This document shows positions 46,820-59,404 of a stretch of DNA of 64,000 bases, piece by piece. The notes beneath the pieces are model-generated. The model ran no database searches. It saw nothing but the letters and a program-made list of their open reading frames with translations, and was not told the origin of the DNA. A program made the position numbers and the translations under genes. Origin of the DNA: Utricularia gibba (taxonomy: Eukaryota > Streptophyta > Magnoliopsida > Lamiales > Lentibulariaceae); NCBI GenBank assembly GCA_002189035.1, contig NEEC01000010.1, forward strand, positions 3,100,001-3,164,000. The letters run 5' to 3'. Each line of letters begins with the position of its first letter. Position 1 is the first letter of the stretch.

Positions 46820-49800
46820 ATGCCAGGCATTCCTCTTGTAGCTCATGAAGCTGTGTAAGTCCTTATTTCTCTCTCGTTTTTTTTTACCGTCTTTTCTACG
46901 GGTGTGTGCAGGTGGATTTCTAAGAATTCATTTTTGGTTTCCAATTTTGCGTGGGCATCCTGCATTCGAGTTTTAATTTTCGATGCCTAGCACATTGCAT
47001 TGTGTATTGAGCTTAAAGTGGCTATTTTGAATGCTGAATTAACGGGTCACGTATTCCTGAGTAGCATTTTGTCAGTTGGTTGTTATTCTTGTGTAAATAC
47101 TGTGGTGGCAGTGATTTTGGTGACTGCACTGGAAAGTTGAAAATTTCGATGTTGATATGGTTGCTGGGACAGGAGTTACACCTGCAACTGCAGCTACTCT
47201 AGAGGGGCGGATCATATGTGTTGCCAAGATCATCGTACGCATTTGTCGGCAGAAGAGAAAATTGCCGCAGAAGAGAGCCTTGCAATTTACTGCAAGCCGG
47301 TTGAGCTGTACAATATTCTTCAACGTCGTGCTGTTGGAAGTGTAAGTTTGTAATTGTTTAGGTTCTGTAATAAAGCGTGCTCCATGTATAGGGTAAGATC
47401 TGTTGATCTGTGCGTTTACCCATCGTAAATATATGCCGAAGGAGATGGGCATTGGCTTTGAAGATTTGAATGGCGCAGATTGTATCACCTATTCGTCCTG
47501 AATTTATCGTATCATAGGTCTCTAATGTGTTCCTGTCCTTTTTGCGTTCCAATCCAGCCATACCTGCTTCAGAGATGCCTACTATACAAAATAGAAGCCA
47601 AAAACAAGAAAAGGTTTTTGTCCTTCCTGTGATATTTATTTTTCCTTTTACTAGCATTCTCTGCAATGGTATTATGCTGCCTATTATACCATATCTCTGA
47701 AATATTAAACGTATGCCTATTTATTTCTACAATCAGAATCGAAATGGCAGTTGCATTACCTTCAACCATGAATGATTCATCCCGAATTCAAGGTCTATTT
47801 CCCTTGTGCATAGTACTGGCAAGACCATTTTACAGTCCTGCAGGTGTCGAGGTGGTATAAGATATTTCTTTTTCCTGCTTCATATACCTTGTCTTATTCC
47901 ATTTATTCTTTATTTTACAATGGGGCAGGATTTCACGGTCTATCAATTCAGACGAGAATGCATATTAACAAACCCTACTAGCGATGATAGAACACATCAA
48001 CATCCAGCAAAATTTATACTACCTTCCATTCATGGGCTATCTGCAGAAGTAAAATCTGGTTCTCTTTCGATATTGTTTGTCAGCTGTGGTATGTCTTACC
48101 AGCTTTCTACTAGATATTCTCTGAGCATATTTTTGTTCCAAGATGTTTGATGTACCTCTTACGTTATTTGTTTTTCCTTTTTGTTCAGCTGAGTTATTCA
48201 GGGACCGTGTGGATTTATCACTGTTTCCTGGTGAGTCATTGCGTCACACTGAACTTTATCTCTTTTCAATGAAATTAGACCTCGCTTGTGAAAATTTGGT
48301 ATACAATCCAAAGAACGGCGTCTGACTTATCTTCTCACACTTTTCTGCCCTTAATTGAAGTAACATTTGTATTAAGAAAAACTTCACATCATCGATAAAA
48401 GTTTGCTTCTATAAAGCTGGAGCTAATGTGTCGATCATTTTAATCAATAATATTGTCCGCCTGCAGAACACTCCAAGTTCAATAATCTACTTTCCATTGT
48501 TGTGTTTTCTTATAACATTTTCATAGTAGGTTAATTATGTTTCTGTACAACAGAAAATGCTGGAGGTCCTTGTTTTATGGGCAAACTTCCAATGGAGTTG
48601 CTTCGTTTGTCTTGGGAAAAATCCCACAATTTGAGTTATGGTGGGAGAGCTGAGATGCTCTCAACTGTGGATCTGCGTCCCTCTTTACTGAAGGTGAGCC
48701 TGCGAAATAGTTATATGTTCTATTTGATTAATTGTAATTGTCTTCCCTTTGTGTGACTACTTGCATAAGCTAGAAAAAACTTTGCTTTTATTCGTGTACT
48801 GCAAAAATTAAGAAGTCAAACTTCGAGTCTCTTCTTTGTTTTCATGTGATGACAACCTCAGAATTTACTGAAGTGCTTTTGGATCGCATTGATGGATTCA
48901 TTCACGTACTTGACCAAGCTTATCTTTGCAGACAGGCTATTTTGGTGAAGATAAATGTTTTTCATTTCATGGTCTTCAATCTGGACTTGTGGTATAGTGT
49001 GTTGTCTTCTTCCTCTGATTATGATTCATATTGCAATTAGTTTTTTTTTGCATCTACATTCTTCCCTCATTCAGCTTCCCCTTTTTTATGTTTTACTTTG
49101 CTGAAGGGCCTTCAACAACTTCAAGTGCGTATTGCAGCTGAAGAACTTGGGGCTAAAGAGAGATCCCCTTATGATTCTTTTTCGTATAATGGCATACCTT
49201 CTAGTGTGTCGCAGCATATTGTCAGGTCTTCATCTAATGCACTGCCACATTCATTTTCCCGTCCTGTAGTCTTAAAGCATGTCATATGAAACACAGGCAT
49301 TGGCATACCTTCTCAAGGCAAAATCTGTGCATGAAAATTTTAAATATATGAACTCTCAGGATTCTGGAAATTCACTGTTCTCTTTTTTCCTGTCTAGGTT
49401 GAGAAATGGGAATGTTATTTTCAATTACAAGTATTATAATGATAAGTTGCAGAGAACTGAAGGTACAGTTATGTCTGCTGCTGCGAATCTGATCTCAGGA
49501 TCTGAGGGCATTTTAAGACATATTTTCCTATTTAGTTTGTGATATCTCACGGTTCAGTAGGAAGGGATTTTCCTCTTAATTTTTCAAAGTTGTGACGCTT
49601 GACGCATTCCTATAAATGCAGTGACAGAGGACTTCACATGCCCCTTTTGTTTGGTTAAATGTGCAAGTTTCAAGGTATTCTAGAATCTGCATCAGTTTAT
49701 TAAGTTGTGTTTGCTATGTGCTGGGAAATTTATGAAGTTATATTCATCAGGTGAATTAATGCTTGCCATTTTTCATTGACAGGGACTTAGATGCCACCTA

Positions 49801-52011
49801 CCATCCTTTCATGACCTGTTTAACTTTGAATTCTGGGTTGGTGTCTACATTTTCGTGATATATTTATAGCAATTGAATTCCTCATTCCCAATATTATCAT
49901 ATGCAGGTAAATGAAGAATTTCAAGCCGTCAATGTTTCTGTAAAAAGTGATATATGGAGATCTGAGGTTCGGCACAGTTTTTTAAAGACCCTCAAGTATT
50001 TTGTTGTTTCTTCTATGTAATTGTTACCAGGAAGTAACAGCGTTGATCTGAGTACAGTATTATATGTCCTATTCATATTTTTCTTATTGTTTGCTTTCAT
50101 AGTTAGTGGTTTATATTTCAGAAAATAACAATGTTTGAAATTTTTTTTCTTTTTTTTTTCAGGTTGTTTCTCCTGGCATTGATCCTAAGCAGCAAACTTT
50201 TTCTTTTTGGTAAGAATGTTCACGCATCTGTATACTTTCTCCTGGGAAACTCACTTTTTCTATGGAATTGTCTTGGTTTATCAAGTACAAAGGCATCACG
50301 GCGCAGAAAACCTAAGCAAAATCAGAAATCAAAGCATGTTCATCCTCTTGTTTTTTACTCAGATCTGCCTGGATCTATCGATGATATTCGAGAAAAGACA
50401 GATGGTTAGTTAAACATGCCACTATTATCTGCCTCTCCCACTATTCTTTTTAAGTTAAAAAGATGATGGATTGATTTCATGTTTCTTGGACACCAAATAT
50501 CTTGGATTTTTCTGGGTTAGTGTATGGTATTAGATTTCAGCCTTGAAAACAGTTAATCTGAGATTCTGACATAATGTGGCCGTGTATGTACGCCGTATAG
50601 TGGCCTATGTTCGAATTAGGTCTCTATGGGCAATGTTATGCTGGGGCAAGCAGCGTTTAATCTTTTGTGTGTACAACAGAGATTCGGGATGGGGATGCTT
50701 CTAGTCCCAGAATTTCATCTGCCACAGCTCATTCATATGCAGACCCTGATTGCATTCAGTCAATGACTGAGAGCAATCTTGCTCCTCCAACTTTATTACA
50801 GTTTGCAAAAACAAGGAAATTATCAGCCGAACGCACCGACCCAAGAAGGTGAGTTCAATTTTTAAATATGACAATTCATGTTGTTGATGAATATTAGAGC
50901 CTCTTTCCATTATAAAATTCGCATGCTAACATTAATGCCCAAAAGAATCTACTTTTTTATTAGATGAATGATTTGGAATTTTGTTGGTTCCAGTCGTGCA
51001 CTTCTGCTGAAGAGGCAATTCTTTCACTCGCATAAGGCTCAAGTGAGTGGTTAAACAATATGGCATGTCCGCCTACACATGCAGTTATTTGATTCGTCAT
51101 TTTTTTGCTTTTATTGAACTATTTTCAAGAATCCAAAACTTGTGTAATTTTCTTGATGTGGTTATCATTTTTTAACTCTATGTCTGCCCCTTTTATTTTG
51201 TAAGTTGTATATTGCTGTATTGCCTAACCTCTGAGCATGCATTTTACACTCTCGTCTCATTGCATTTTGTACAGCCCATGGCCCCAGAGCAAGTCATGTC
51301 AGATCGTGATAGCGAGGATGAATTTGATGATGATGTCGCAGATCTGGAAGATAGAAGGGTGTGAGCTCTATTCTAAATGCATTTTTTCCTTTTTTCCTTG
51401 TATTCTGTTTTCTTCTGACATTAATTAGTATTCTGATATCCATTTGGCCTTCCTGCCATTCCTCACTGTCTACTCTTTATGTACTGGATACCGCAGATGC
51501 TTGATGACTTTGTGGACGTCACAAAAGATGAGAAACGGCTAATGCATCTTTGGAACTCGTTTGTGAGGAAACAAAGGTGAGAAACTTTGTCAATCCACTA
51601 CACTTTGTGGGATCATCGAATAAGCTGCTAGCTGTTCCACCCCGAATGACAGGGTACTGGCGGATGGCCACATTCCCTGGGCTTGCGAGGCTTTTTCGAA
51701 ATTGCATGGGCAGGATCTTGTTCGAACACCGGCTTTACTCTGGTAACTTGTCTACTTGAATGATTCGTGGATGCGTTTCTACCCATATCTTGCTTCTGTT
51801 TTCAGCATGTGTGTTCGGCCATGCACAGTTTCCATGCTCCCTGAAATAACCCTGTCCCTGTCTCTGTTTGGGGATGCATCTTTACAGGTGCTGGAGATTG
51901 TTCATGATAAAACTCTGGAACCACGGCCTCCTGGATGCTCGCGCCATGAACAACTGTAACCTGACTATTGAACAGATTGAAAGGCAACAGGGAGGAGGTG
52001 GAGACTCCTGA
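46820..52011 (+). CDS. EMF2: Polycomb protein EMBRYONIC FLOWER 2 (Su(z)12 family)
   Basis: Many short exons encode a full VEFS-type protein. Exon 1 gives MPGIPLVAHEAV, the EMF2 opening. Following exons: CCQDHRTHLSAEEKIAAEES, IYCKPVELYNILQRRAVGS, LQRCLLYKIEAKNKK, LFPLCIVLARPFYSPAG, and GLQQLQVRIAAEELGAKERS. The C2H2 zinc finger is TEDFTCPFCLVKCASFK plus GLRCHLPSFHDLFNFEFW (about 49620-49835). The VEFS box fills the last exons: FAKTRKLSAERTDPR, QVMSDRDSEDEFDDDVADLE, MLDDFVDVTKDEKRLMHLWN, HIPWACEAFSKLHGQDLVRT, CWRLFMIKLWNHGLLDARAM. A short exon near 48934-48991 (FGEDKCFSFHGLQSGLV) is easy to miss. EMF2 is a PRC2 subunit for H3K27 trimethylation and represses flowering genes. No frame break seen. 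Confidence 0.95.
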
Positions 52012-52479
52012 AAACCACATGGTTTTCTCCCTTAACTGCATATAATCTGATCTTTCTGGTGTTCCTTGGAAACCCCTTTCCCCATTCTCTCCCTGTTCAC
52101 TCACTAATCTATTTCTGAACCTCCCTCCATGTTCAGGTTCTTGCATTAGTAATGAATTTGAGAGCACACCCACCAGAGGATTCAGTGTGTGAAAACAACC
52201 TTAAACACATCAAATGAATGATGCACCCTGCCCTGTCTACTTGCTGCTATTACAATTCCTTTCAAAGTTGGCTTTCAAAGTAGATGTGAAGTGTGATAGA
52301 TGATTTATATACAATGGGCCGCGGTGAAGACTGTACAGGGCCCAATATGTAAGCCCAAAAGGAAACCAAGCCTGCTTTACTTACAAGAGTGATGAGACGG
52401 CAGGTCCCCTTGCCCCACGTATTCAAAGCATTCTTACGACCGACCATTCGATTTCATCTTCCAACGGCGGCGCCGGGGC
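52012..52479. other. Convergent 3' region, EMF2 / ERF
   Basis: Holds the two 3' UTRs. No further gene seen. Confidence 0.5.
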
Positions 52480-53063
52480 TCAGCTCTCAACTTCCGGCTC
52501 CGAAGGCGATCGGCTCTTCTTCCTCCTCGGCGAGGCGCTCAAGGTCGTCGCTGCGGCCTCCGGTGACCGCCTTTTGGCTGTGATACGAACTGGATCCGGA
52601 TCATCCGACCCGACTCTGTGGGGAAAATTGAGCAAAGCTTTGGATCCTCGCATTCTGTAGGCCGCCCTGTCGTACGCCCAAGCCGCTTCCTCGGCGGTTT
52701 CGTAAGTCCCGAGCCACACTCTGGCCCCGTTCTTAGCCGGATCTCGTATCTCCGCAGCGAATTTCCCCAAGGCCGCTGCCTCACTCCTCTGTAATGCTTC
52801 CCCTTCGACGGGGGAGATTCTTGACTTTCCGTAGCCGCGGCGGCAGCATTCAGTTCGGGCTCCGATTTGACGTCTCCGAACGGCGACCATCCGCCGTTGA
52901 CTGCGTCGCGGAGGATTCCGTAAATCACCATATCCTCCGAATCGTCGACCTTCAGAGGTAAATCTCCCCAACCGTCCGTCAAGCAGGGGATCAGATTGAA
53001 GCTTGCGCTCCGGCAGTACACCTGCGGCTTGGGTTCCGCCGGGGGTAGTTGTGTCAGACTCAT
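52480..53063 (-). CDS. AP2/ERF group IX transcription factor, one frameshift
   Basis: An intronless gene of about 195 residues. The ATG at 53063 ([20 protein letters not shown]) is preferred over 53132 because a TATA-like element lies at 53131-53137. An acidic motif [15 protein letters not shown] near residue 40 is typical of group IX activators (ERF1/ERF105 type). The AP2 domain starts [14 protein letters not shown] and continues in another frame as [40 protein letters not shown]. The break is at a C4 run (52765-52768 on the plus strand): one more base joins the halves exactly. The A and D residues marking the ERF subfamily (AAEIRD) are present. It would bind GCC boxes in stress and ethylene/jasmonate genes. 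Probably a base-calling error. Confidence 0.88.
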
Positions 53064-53130
53064 AAAAAAAGGATTTCCCGGTGAGTTGCTCCGATGGAGT
53101 GGGAGTGATTTGCTGCCTTCCAGAGGGGGC

Positions 53131-53137
53131 ATATAAG
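53131..53137 (-). promoter_or_regulatory. TATA-like element of the ERF gene
   Basis: CTTATATG on the minus strand about 70 bp upstream of the chosen ATG at 53063, a position consistent with a start site near 53100. Confidence 0.5.
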
Positions 53138-53205
53138 AATGGAAAGCGGGGGCGGAAGGTTGGAGGAAGGTTCATGCACCTGCTGAAAAACTAATTACAT
53201 TATCG

Positions 53206-53227
53206 CCCCCCCCCCCCCCCCCCCCCC
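53206..53227. repeat. C22 homopolymer
   Basis: Twenty-two consecutive C on the plus strand, i.e. G22 upstream of the ERF gene (minus). Exact length is doubtful in any assembly. Confidence 0.85.
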
Positions 53228-55154
53228 AACACTCTCCAAATTCCTCCTTTCCCTGCCCCCACCTTTTCCCTAATTCCTAATTGACCCCTCTGCAACCCCT
53301 GAAAAAAAATAGATTTAAAACTTTCTAAAAAAATCTTTTAATTTAAATAAAAAAAGTGATTTTTATTATCGAATAGAAATTCATAAGCATTTCTTTTTTC
53401 TAAAGAAATTAGAAATTATCAAAAGGAATCCATTTTTATTTTATTAGAAAGATCATCAAGTGGGACCCATGAAATTGAAAGTGGGAGATGCGTGACGCAA
53501 TAGCTTACGCCATGGATCCCTGAGCCCTTGACAAAAGAGCAACGAGGCATTTGGTGGTTGATGTGGGGATTCGTGAAGTTAGAATGATGCATGACCCCTT
53601 CACTTAATTAATATTTGAATTTCGATCCATTAATAGAACATATATTTTTTAATTTAAATTGATCGATATTTTTTTATTATATCAAAAAAATCATCATCCG
53701 TACTTCCGTTTTTGTAAAAAAAATGATTGTGCTTAACAGTAACATGTATTCGAACAAAAACAATCTCATATTAAGTTGATATGATTAATTATATAAATAT
53801 TATGAATTATCAGTAAATTAAAAAATTTCCGAATGCAATCTATATTTATTGTATATTTAAATTTTACGTTCTCATATATTTTTTTTGGTCCAAAAAAAGT
53901 TGGGAGAGAGTGGGAAGTGGTTTAGTTACTGGCGCAATAAGCGGAGGGTTGCGTAGCGGTAGCACCAACAAAGGCAGTGTGACAAATGGGAATGCTTGCG
54001 TGAGTGGGTCGTCGCGGTGGACCGCCTTCTCCGAAGCTTCCAATTCCAAATTCAAATTCAATTCACATGTGGGATTTCAAGACCCCATGTGCTTCAAATC
54101 CACTAAAATAATATCAATAATAATAAAGCAGTAGGAGTAGCACCGGCGGATCTTGCTTTCTTCTGGATAACAACTGAACCGAACCGAGCCGAACCATCCA
54201 TGACCTCACCCCTACCCTACTCAAACCCTACTAAATTTAAATCACCATATTCATAAATTCCCTACCACAAGATTGCATCGGTATTGGCTCCCCGATCCCG
54301 TCCGGTGTCTCGTCCGTTTGCATAAAAAACGCCACACCGTATTATCCTATTCACCGTAGAGGTTGTTTTATAGGATAGTATAGAAAATGTATACTTAAAA
54401 CGTATATCGTTGTTTAATTGATTAATATATATATATATATATATATTAATTTTATATGATTATATCACTCACATGCTTATTTTTTAAGTATATGAATAAC
54501 ATATACAAATGAAATAAGAAGCTAGTTATATGTATATCAATCATATATTCAAATTTATATTATTGAATATCAAATAGTATATATAATCGATTATAATTAT
54601 AATTATATATATATATAATTATATTATACTTAAATATATTAATACTTTGATCAAACTACCTCTTATTACAAACGTGATACGATTATAAGTAAGATCGAGC
54701 GTTGATGTCACTCGGTCCTCCAAATTCAAAATGATTGGAATCATCTACAAACCAATATACGGTTTCGATTCTAACCAAACTCAGAATTTTAATATTCTAT
54801 TTTTTAAAAAATAGAGATTTAAAAGCCATTTTTTAAAAATAAACATGTCTTTGAGAAATATCGCTTTCTGGAGGGGTATGTGTGCAAATGTAGGGTTGCA
54901 TCGTTTGGCCGTCGGCCATCAATATTTATTATATATTTTCCTTCTAATAAAATAGATTTAATTGCAGATGGATAGAGATAGACACAACAAGGATATTTTT
55001 TTCTTTTAATAAAAAAAAGTAATGTAATGTGACGTGGTGCAAGGGCAGAAGTATCCATTCCGAGTGGATCGGGGGCATGGCCGGCGGGGGCAGAATTGCT
55101 GCATTTTGAACCCGAAGACAGGATCGGTGCTGCTGCTGCTTCTGCTGCTGGGTT
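53228..55154. other. Long AT-rich intergenic region
   Basis: Nearly 2 kb without a gene that I can support. It contains the ERF upstream region, a (TA)n run at 54425-54446 and another AT-dinucleotide stretch at about 54590-54620. No terminal repeats or transposase motifs seen. Confidence 0.55.
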
Positions 55155-56997
55155 CATTCCAGGAGGAAGTGATCGATGAGATGTTGGATCACGTCGGCGC
55201 CTTCAAAGTGCATGAAGCTGTCCTGAACCTGAGAAGCAACAGCGCACACGGCGGGGGAATTGGGGTGTGTGCCAAGGAGAAAAGCAAACAATCTGTTTAT
55301 CTTCTGGAACCTGGATGAGGTTGTGGGCAGCGAATCTGAATCTGCATTTGTTGAAGCTCACATCTACCTTCTTCCACGACACACTCGACAGGGCCGCTAT
55401 CAGTTCCTCTGCCAAATCGCACCGCTCAAAGCAAGCACAGTTATGGTAGGTAGAGAAGGAAGCAAACCTTCCAGTTCGTCTGAGTCGGTATCCACCCTCG
55501 TGGGCTTGATTGTTTTCTCATCGTGCGCCTCGCAGAACTCTTGGTAGACAATGTGAGGATATTTTTCATCAATGGCATCCTCCCACTGCCGAAACCAGAA
55601 CTCATAATGAGGCAGGCATACATATATATATCATTGGGAGTAAGTGGTGACCTTAGGCAGTTCTGTTGTGTGCCTTATCGATGATGTACTCCACCCCACG
55701 ATATCTAAACAGACGTGAATGAGAGGCAATGCATCTGTGTCGATGTGCAGAGAAATGACAAGAAAAATAAGCAAGGATACGGTCGTAATCGACATTCGAA
55801 TATGCCACCCTATGCTTGAAAGATCTTAAAGCAGACCTGATAAAATGTTAGGAAGGGAATAGCTTGAACTGGTGCATATTGGTAGTCCAATATGAAGGTA
55901 GTATGGATAAAAGATGCTTACATGAAAGGGTATTCTGCATCATCCTCAACCATACGCCTGAGCAGTGGAAGCTTTTCATCTTCTTCATCTCTGAGGAAAA
56001 GGTGGATACCTGTTCTTCTGAACATATAATGAACTACCGCACCAACAGCTTTCTCTAAAGCCGTAACTCCGAAAAGAAATGGTATCTGGGGATGAGGAAA
56101 TAAACAGCGCATTTGATCAATATCAATCCAGAGAGAACCATGGCCAATCACTTGGAGAATATACAGGGAGAGAAGCTTCTGACTTGCTTATTTCCCCTGG
56201 AACCAAGATGAGGAGTAGCTACTGTTACAAAGTTGATTGGCTTGAGCCCAGCTATTGTCCCCTTTGATTCTCCATAACTTGGTGATCTATAGAGTTTTCC
56301 AATCGCATATCTTGACATGAGTCCTCCCAGAGAGTGTGCAACGAAAGAAATCTTCTTCAACTGAGGGTTCCTTTTGGTAGCTTCAAGGACCTACCACAAG
56401 GAACAAGGGTTCATGATATCATGGGAAACTCCAGCAATACAATAAGGAATGACAGCAAAAACACGACCTCCTCTGCGAGTCTCTCGCCCATTACATCAAT
56501 ACCATCTAGTGACAGCAATGAAGTATTCTTTTCACTACCTGGAAAGGTAACAGATGATTCACTAGCAGTACAGAAACTCAGACTTCTTGTTCAATGTAGC
56601 ATATGTCTCAGGATAACTTACAGTGAACGATGACTTCATTTGGGAATCTCTGGACAAATTGCTCTGCGCCATACTTCCAATCCGAAGGACTGCAAAAGGA
56701 AAAGAATCGCCAGTGGTTGAACCCAGAAACTAGATTAAAGATTTGAAAATAGGAAATGCAGCGACAACACAGCCGTAACAGAACAACAGGCAAAATTGCG
56801 ACAGACCCTCGCGGAAAACAAAAAACCCAGATCAAGTAACCATAATATGACCACCTTCCGAAAATCCCGTGCACCATCACAACGAGATGATCAGCGAAGG
56901 ACCCGTCGCGGTGATCACAGCTGTACACATCCTGGGCGCCATCGGTCGTCTCTGTGGAGCATACGGCTCCTCTTTCAGTAGCCTCCGCGTTACCCAT
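55155..56997 (-). CDS. DUF676 putative serine esterase/lipase (alpha/beta hydrolase)
   Basis: The ATG at 56997 gives MGNAEATERGAVCSTETTDG. Coding exons: 56855-56997, 56622-56689, 56468-56538, 56184-56390, 55922-56085, then smaller ones down to the stop at 55155. Key parts: ADHLVVMVHGIFGR (oxyanion loop), DWKYGAEQFVQRFPNEVIVH, TLDGIDVMGERLAEE-like SLDGIDVMGERLAEE, and KISFVAHSLGGLMSRYAIGK with the nucleophile serine in AHSLGG. Then FVTVATPHLGSRGNKQ and a C-terminal block ELIAALSSVSWKKVDVSFNK ending in a conserved AH motif. The family (At5g51180 type in Arabidopsis, from memory) is thought to hydrolyse lipids; the substrate is unknown. The exon 4 donor (CAA/GTCAGA) is weak but keeps frame. Confidence 0.9.
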
Positions 56998-57454
56998 TTC
57001 GTTTTTCTCCTTCTTTCTCCGCAGGGATCAAGAAAGGCTCCTCATATCAAGGAACCCAGAATAGGCGAGGAGGGTATCCAGATCGGTGACGGATTACAGG
57101 TGACGTTTTGTCCTGATCTGGAAACGGTAAAATGGAGGGAATCATTTGGGCAACCGCTTTTCTCTTACGAAGTAAGAAACCGGATGTCCAGTCAAGGTGG
57201 CGGTTACCATTCAAGACAGCAGAGGCGGATAATATATCCAGACGCATGCTTCGCTGTATGATTCCGTACCATCAAAGCCGTGACCTTGCCACATATTACA
57301 CGCGTCCGTTGGAAGCCATGACCGCGCCATCAAGATGCGCAGAGAAGAGGGATCGATCCAATCAAATACAGGAGAAAGGTCATCAAGACTTGATTTTTAT
57401 ATTATATCAATACTAATAAAACAAGGATGATTCAAGTCTACAAACTTTTTAATG
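56998..57454. other. Intergenic region, DUF676 hydrolase / NHP2
   Basis: Promoter and leader of the hydrolase and 3' flank of NHP2. No coding frame of note. Confidence 0.5.
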
Positions 57455-58715
57455 TCAAAACATGGCATTAGCCACTTCAGATATGTCAGCAGCCACCTGG
57501 TCGTGATCTCCCTTCAACTTCTGTTCTTCTTCCTGGCTAAGTTCCCCCTTGGTTGGTTTTGTCAGAACGAGGACACAGCATGTTGGTCTCTTTGTCATTC
57601 CAGCGTTGGCAAGGTCCTGGTAAGATGGGAGGAGCATAAGAATGAGAAAAAAGCTCAAGCATATAGGAATAAGAGCACCCACATTACAAAATATCAGATA
57701 GCAGACATCATGATGAAAACAAGTGCAGATAGTGGGTCAACTCAGATGCATATGGAGCTCGATGGCGCATGATTGAACTTAACTATCCCACTTTCACAAG
57801 CAATTGATGGATCAACCGAAATGTATACCATGATAAACATTTAAACTTAAGCTAGGTGCCCTCCGTTCGTACAAACTGCTTCCATATGAGCATGATTACA
57901 GTCCTCCCTCAACACACTCAGCTCTCATTACTTTCAATCTATATAATAACACTTCCAAATTCCTTCAGGTGGGGATTGGAAAAGAAAGGGAATAGAGTCT
58001 TACTTCTTTCGATGGAACATAGATGTAGGGGATCTTCGCGTCTTCACATAAAATTGGAATATGGGTGATGACATCAATCGGTGAAACATTCCCCGCAATG
58101 ACACAAATGCTGCAACCATTATCATGACAACAAAGCTCAGGTTCAATAAGCTAATTTGTTTTAGAGAAAATCATCAAAATTACACAAAGATTAGCTAATG
58201 ATTATTGATAGGGCCCTTCCGCAACAAAACAACTTGTTCGCCAACTTAACAAACGCCAAAAGGGAAAAACAGAAAACAGTCAATAAATTATTCAAATTCT
58301 CCCAGAAAATTGGAGTTCAAATTTCCACTTTAATACCAAATGGGAATGAGCAGCTGCTCGGTTCGATAAATAACGATCCCAAATGAGAGAACTTTAAAAA
58401 TGGGGGGAAAAAGTCTAACCCTTTATTTCCCCTGCGAATACTTTTGACGACCTCCTTAACGCCTCTCCTCAAACACTTGTTCTCCGCAGCTGGAAACAAT
58501 TAAACACGACATTGGTCAACTTTAACCTACTTTGAAGAAAATCAAACCAAAAACAAGAACCAAAGAATCGCCATGAAACCTCGACGAACGAGTTTAAACG
58601 TGCGCTTGCAAAGCTTTTTTCCAGCCAAAGGTTTGGCTATTGGGGCGAGGGCTAACGACTTCTTCTTCTCCCTCTCCTTCTGCGCCGTCTTCTCTGCCTC
58701 ACTGTCACTTCCCAT
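57455..58715 (-). CDS. NHP2: H/ACA ribonucleoprotein subunit 2 (NHP2, L7Ae family)
   Basis: Four exons (58580-58715, 58420-58489, 58004-58109, 57455-57616) give 157 residues, the plant NHP2 length. The start is MGSDSEAEKTAQKEREKKKS, followed by LALAPIAKPLAGKKLCKRTF. The L7Ae RNA-binding fold is clear: KCLRRGVKEVVKSIRRGNKG, ICVIAGNVSPIDVITHIPIL, CEDAKIPYIYVPSKEDLANA, MTKRPTCCVLVLTKP. NHP2 binds kink-turn-like RNA in H/ACA snoRNPs with dyskerin/CBF5, GAR1 and NOP10, for rRNA pseudouridylation in the nucleolus. All junctions keep frame. Confidence 0.95.
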
Positions 58716-59129
58716 GCTCCTTACCTATCACCAAACCCAAGAGACGGCAGGCGGAGGACCCTCCAACGGATTTCAGAATGTCGGCCAATAAGTTAGGGTT
58801 TAAAACGATCGAATTCGAGTGGTGGAATTGGGGCTGGGTCGGATGCACGATCGAACTACTCGCCCCAAGATAGGTTGCTTTTTCCATTTATTTTTAGAAT
58901 TAGATCTAAAAATAATTATCTAAATATAACACTTTCCATTTTCATAATTTTTTAGATTTTTTTATAAATATTATTAAATAAAATATTTTAAAAATGATTG
59001 GACTCAGATACATTAATATTTATGTTTTTTCAAGGTTGAAACATAAATAAATAAATCCCAAATTTATTATTCATCATATTTGAGATTCCATGTCCAACTC
59101 TGGACTTGGGACGACGTCGTCTTGTGCGC
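58716..59129. other. Intergenic region, NHP2 / RALF-like
   Basis: NHP2 promoter and leader; AT-rich from about 58900 to 59070. No gene seen. Confidence 0.5.
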
Positions 59130-59348
59130 CTAGGTGTCACCGGACGTCCGGCACTTCATGCTGGGTTCACAGGGACGGGTGTACCTGTTGACCGGCACCG
59201 GCGGCGAGCCGCGGCCGTAACGACCACCGGGAGTGGGATCGCCCCTTCTGATGGGTTCGTAGTGGATGTACTTGCTCTCCACCGCCGCCGAGGCCACGAG
59301 CAGCAGCACCAGCATCACGATGAAGCTCAGCCCCCAGACTCTCGCCAT
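59130..59348 (-). CDS. RALF-like secreted peptide with only two cysteines
   Basis: An intronless gene of 72 residues. The ATG at 59348 starts a signal peptide (MARVWGLSFIVMLVLLLVAS). The mature part begins KYIHYEPIRRGD, which matches the YI-x-Y-x-x-I-x-RGD opening of short RALFs of the RALFL8 type. It ends NRYTRPCEPSMKCRTSGDT, matching the C-terminal NPYRRGC-x5-C block. The first cysteine pair of canonical RALFs is absent; the middle is Gly/Pro-rich instead. RALF peptides are secreted ligands of FERONIA-type receptor kinases that alkalinise the wall. A TATA box lies about 50 bp upstream. Family assignment rests on two short motifs, so it is probable rather than certain. Confidence 0.65.
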   Translation of the reverse strand: MARVWGLSFIVMLVLLLVASAAVESKYIHYEPIRRGDPTPGGRYGRGSPPVPVNRYTRPCEPSMKCRTSGDT

Positions 59349-59396
59349 CCCGGAAAACGTTGGATTTGTGTTCCGATGGGTCGCAGGCGGCGAGGC

Positions 59397-59404
59397 AATT
59401 TATA
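59397..59404 (-). promoter_or_regulatory. TATA box of the RALF-like gene
   Basis: CTATAAATT on the minus strand, about 50 bp before the ATG at 59348; transcription would start near 59370. Confidence 0.6.

Noticed and set aside
48846-49040. EMF2 exon starting at the CCTCAG acceptor near 48861
   Set aside because: The acceptor near 48933 yields the conserved segment FGEDKCFSFHGLQ and keeps frame, so it is preferred.
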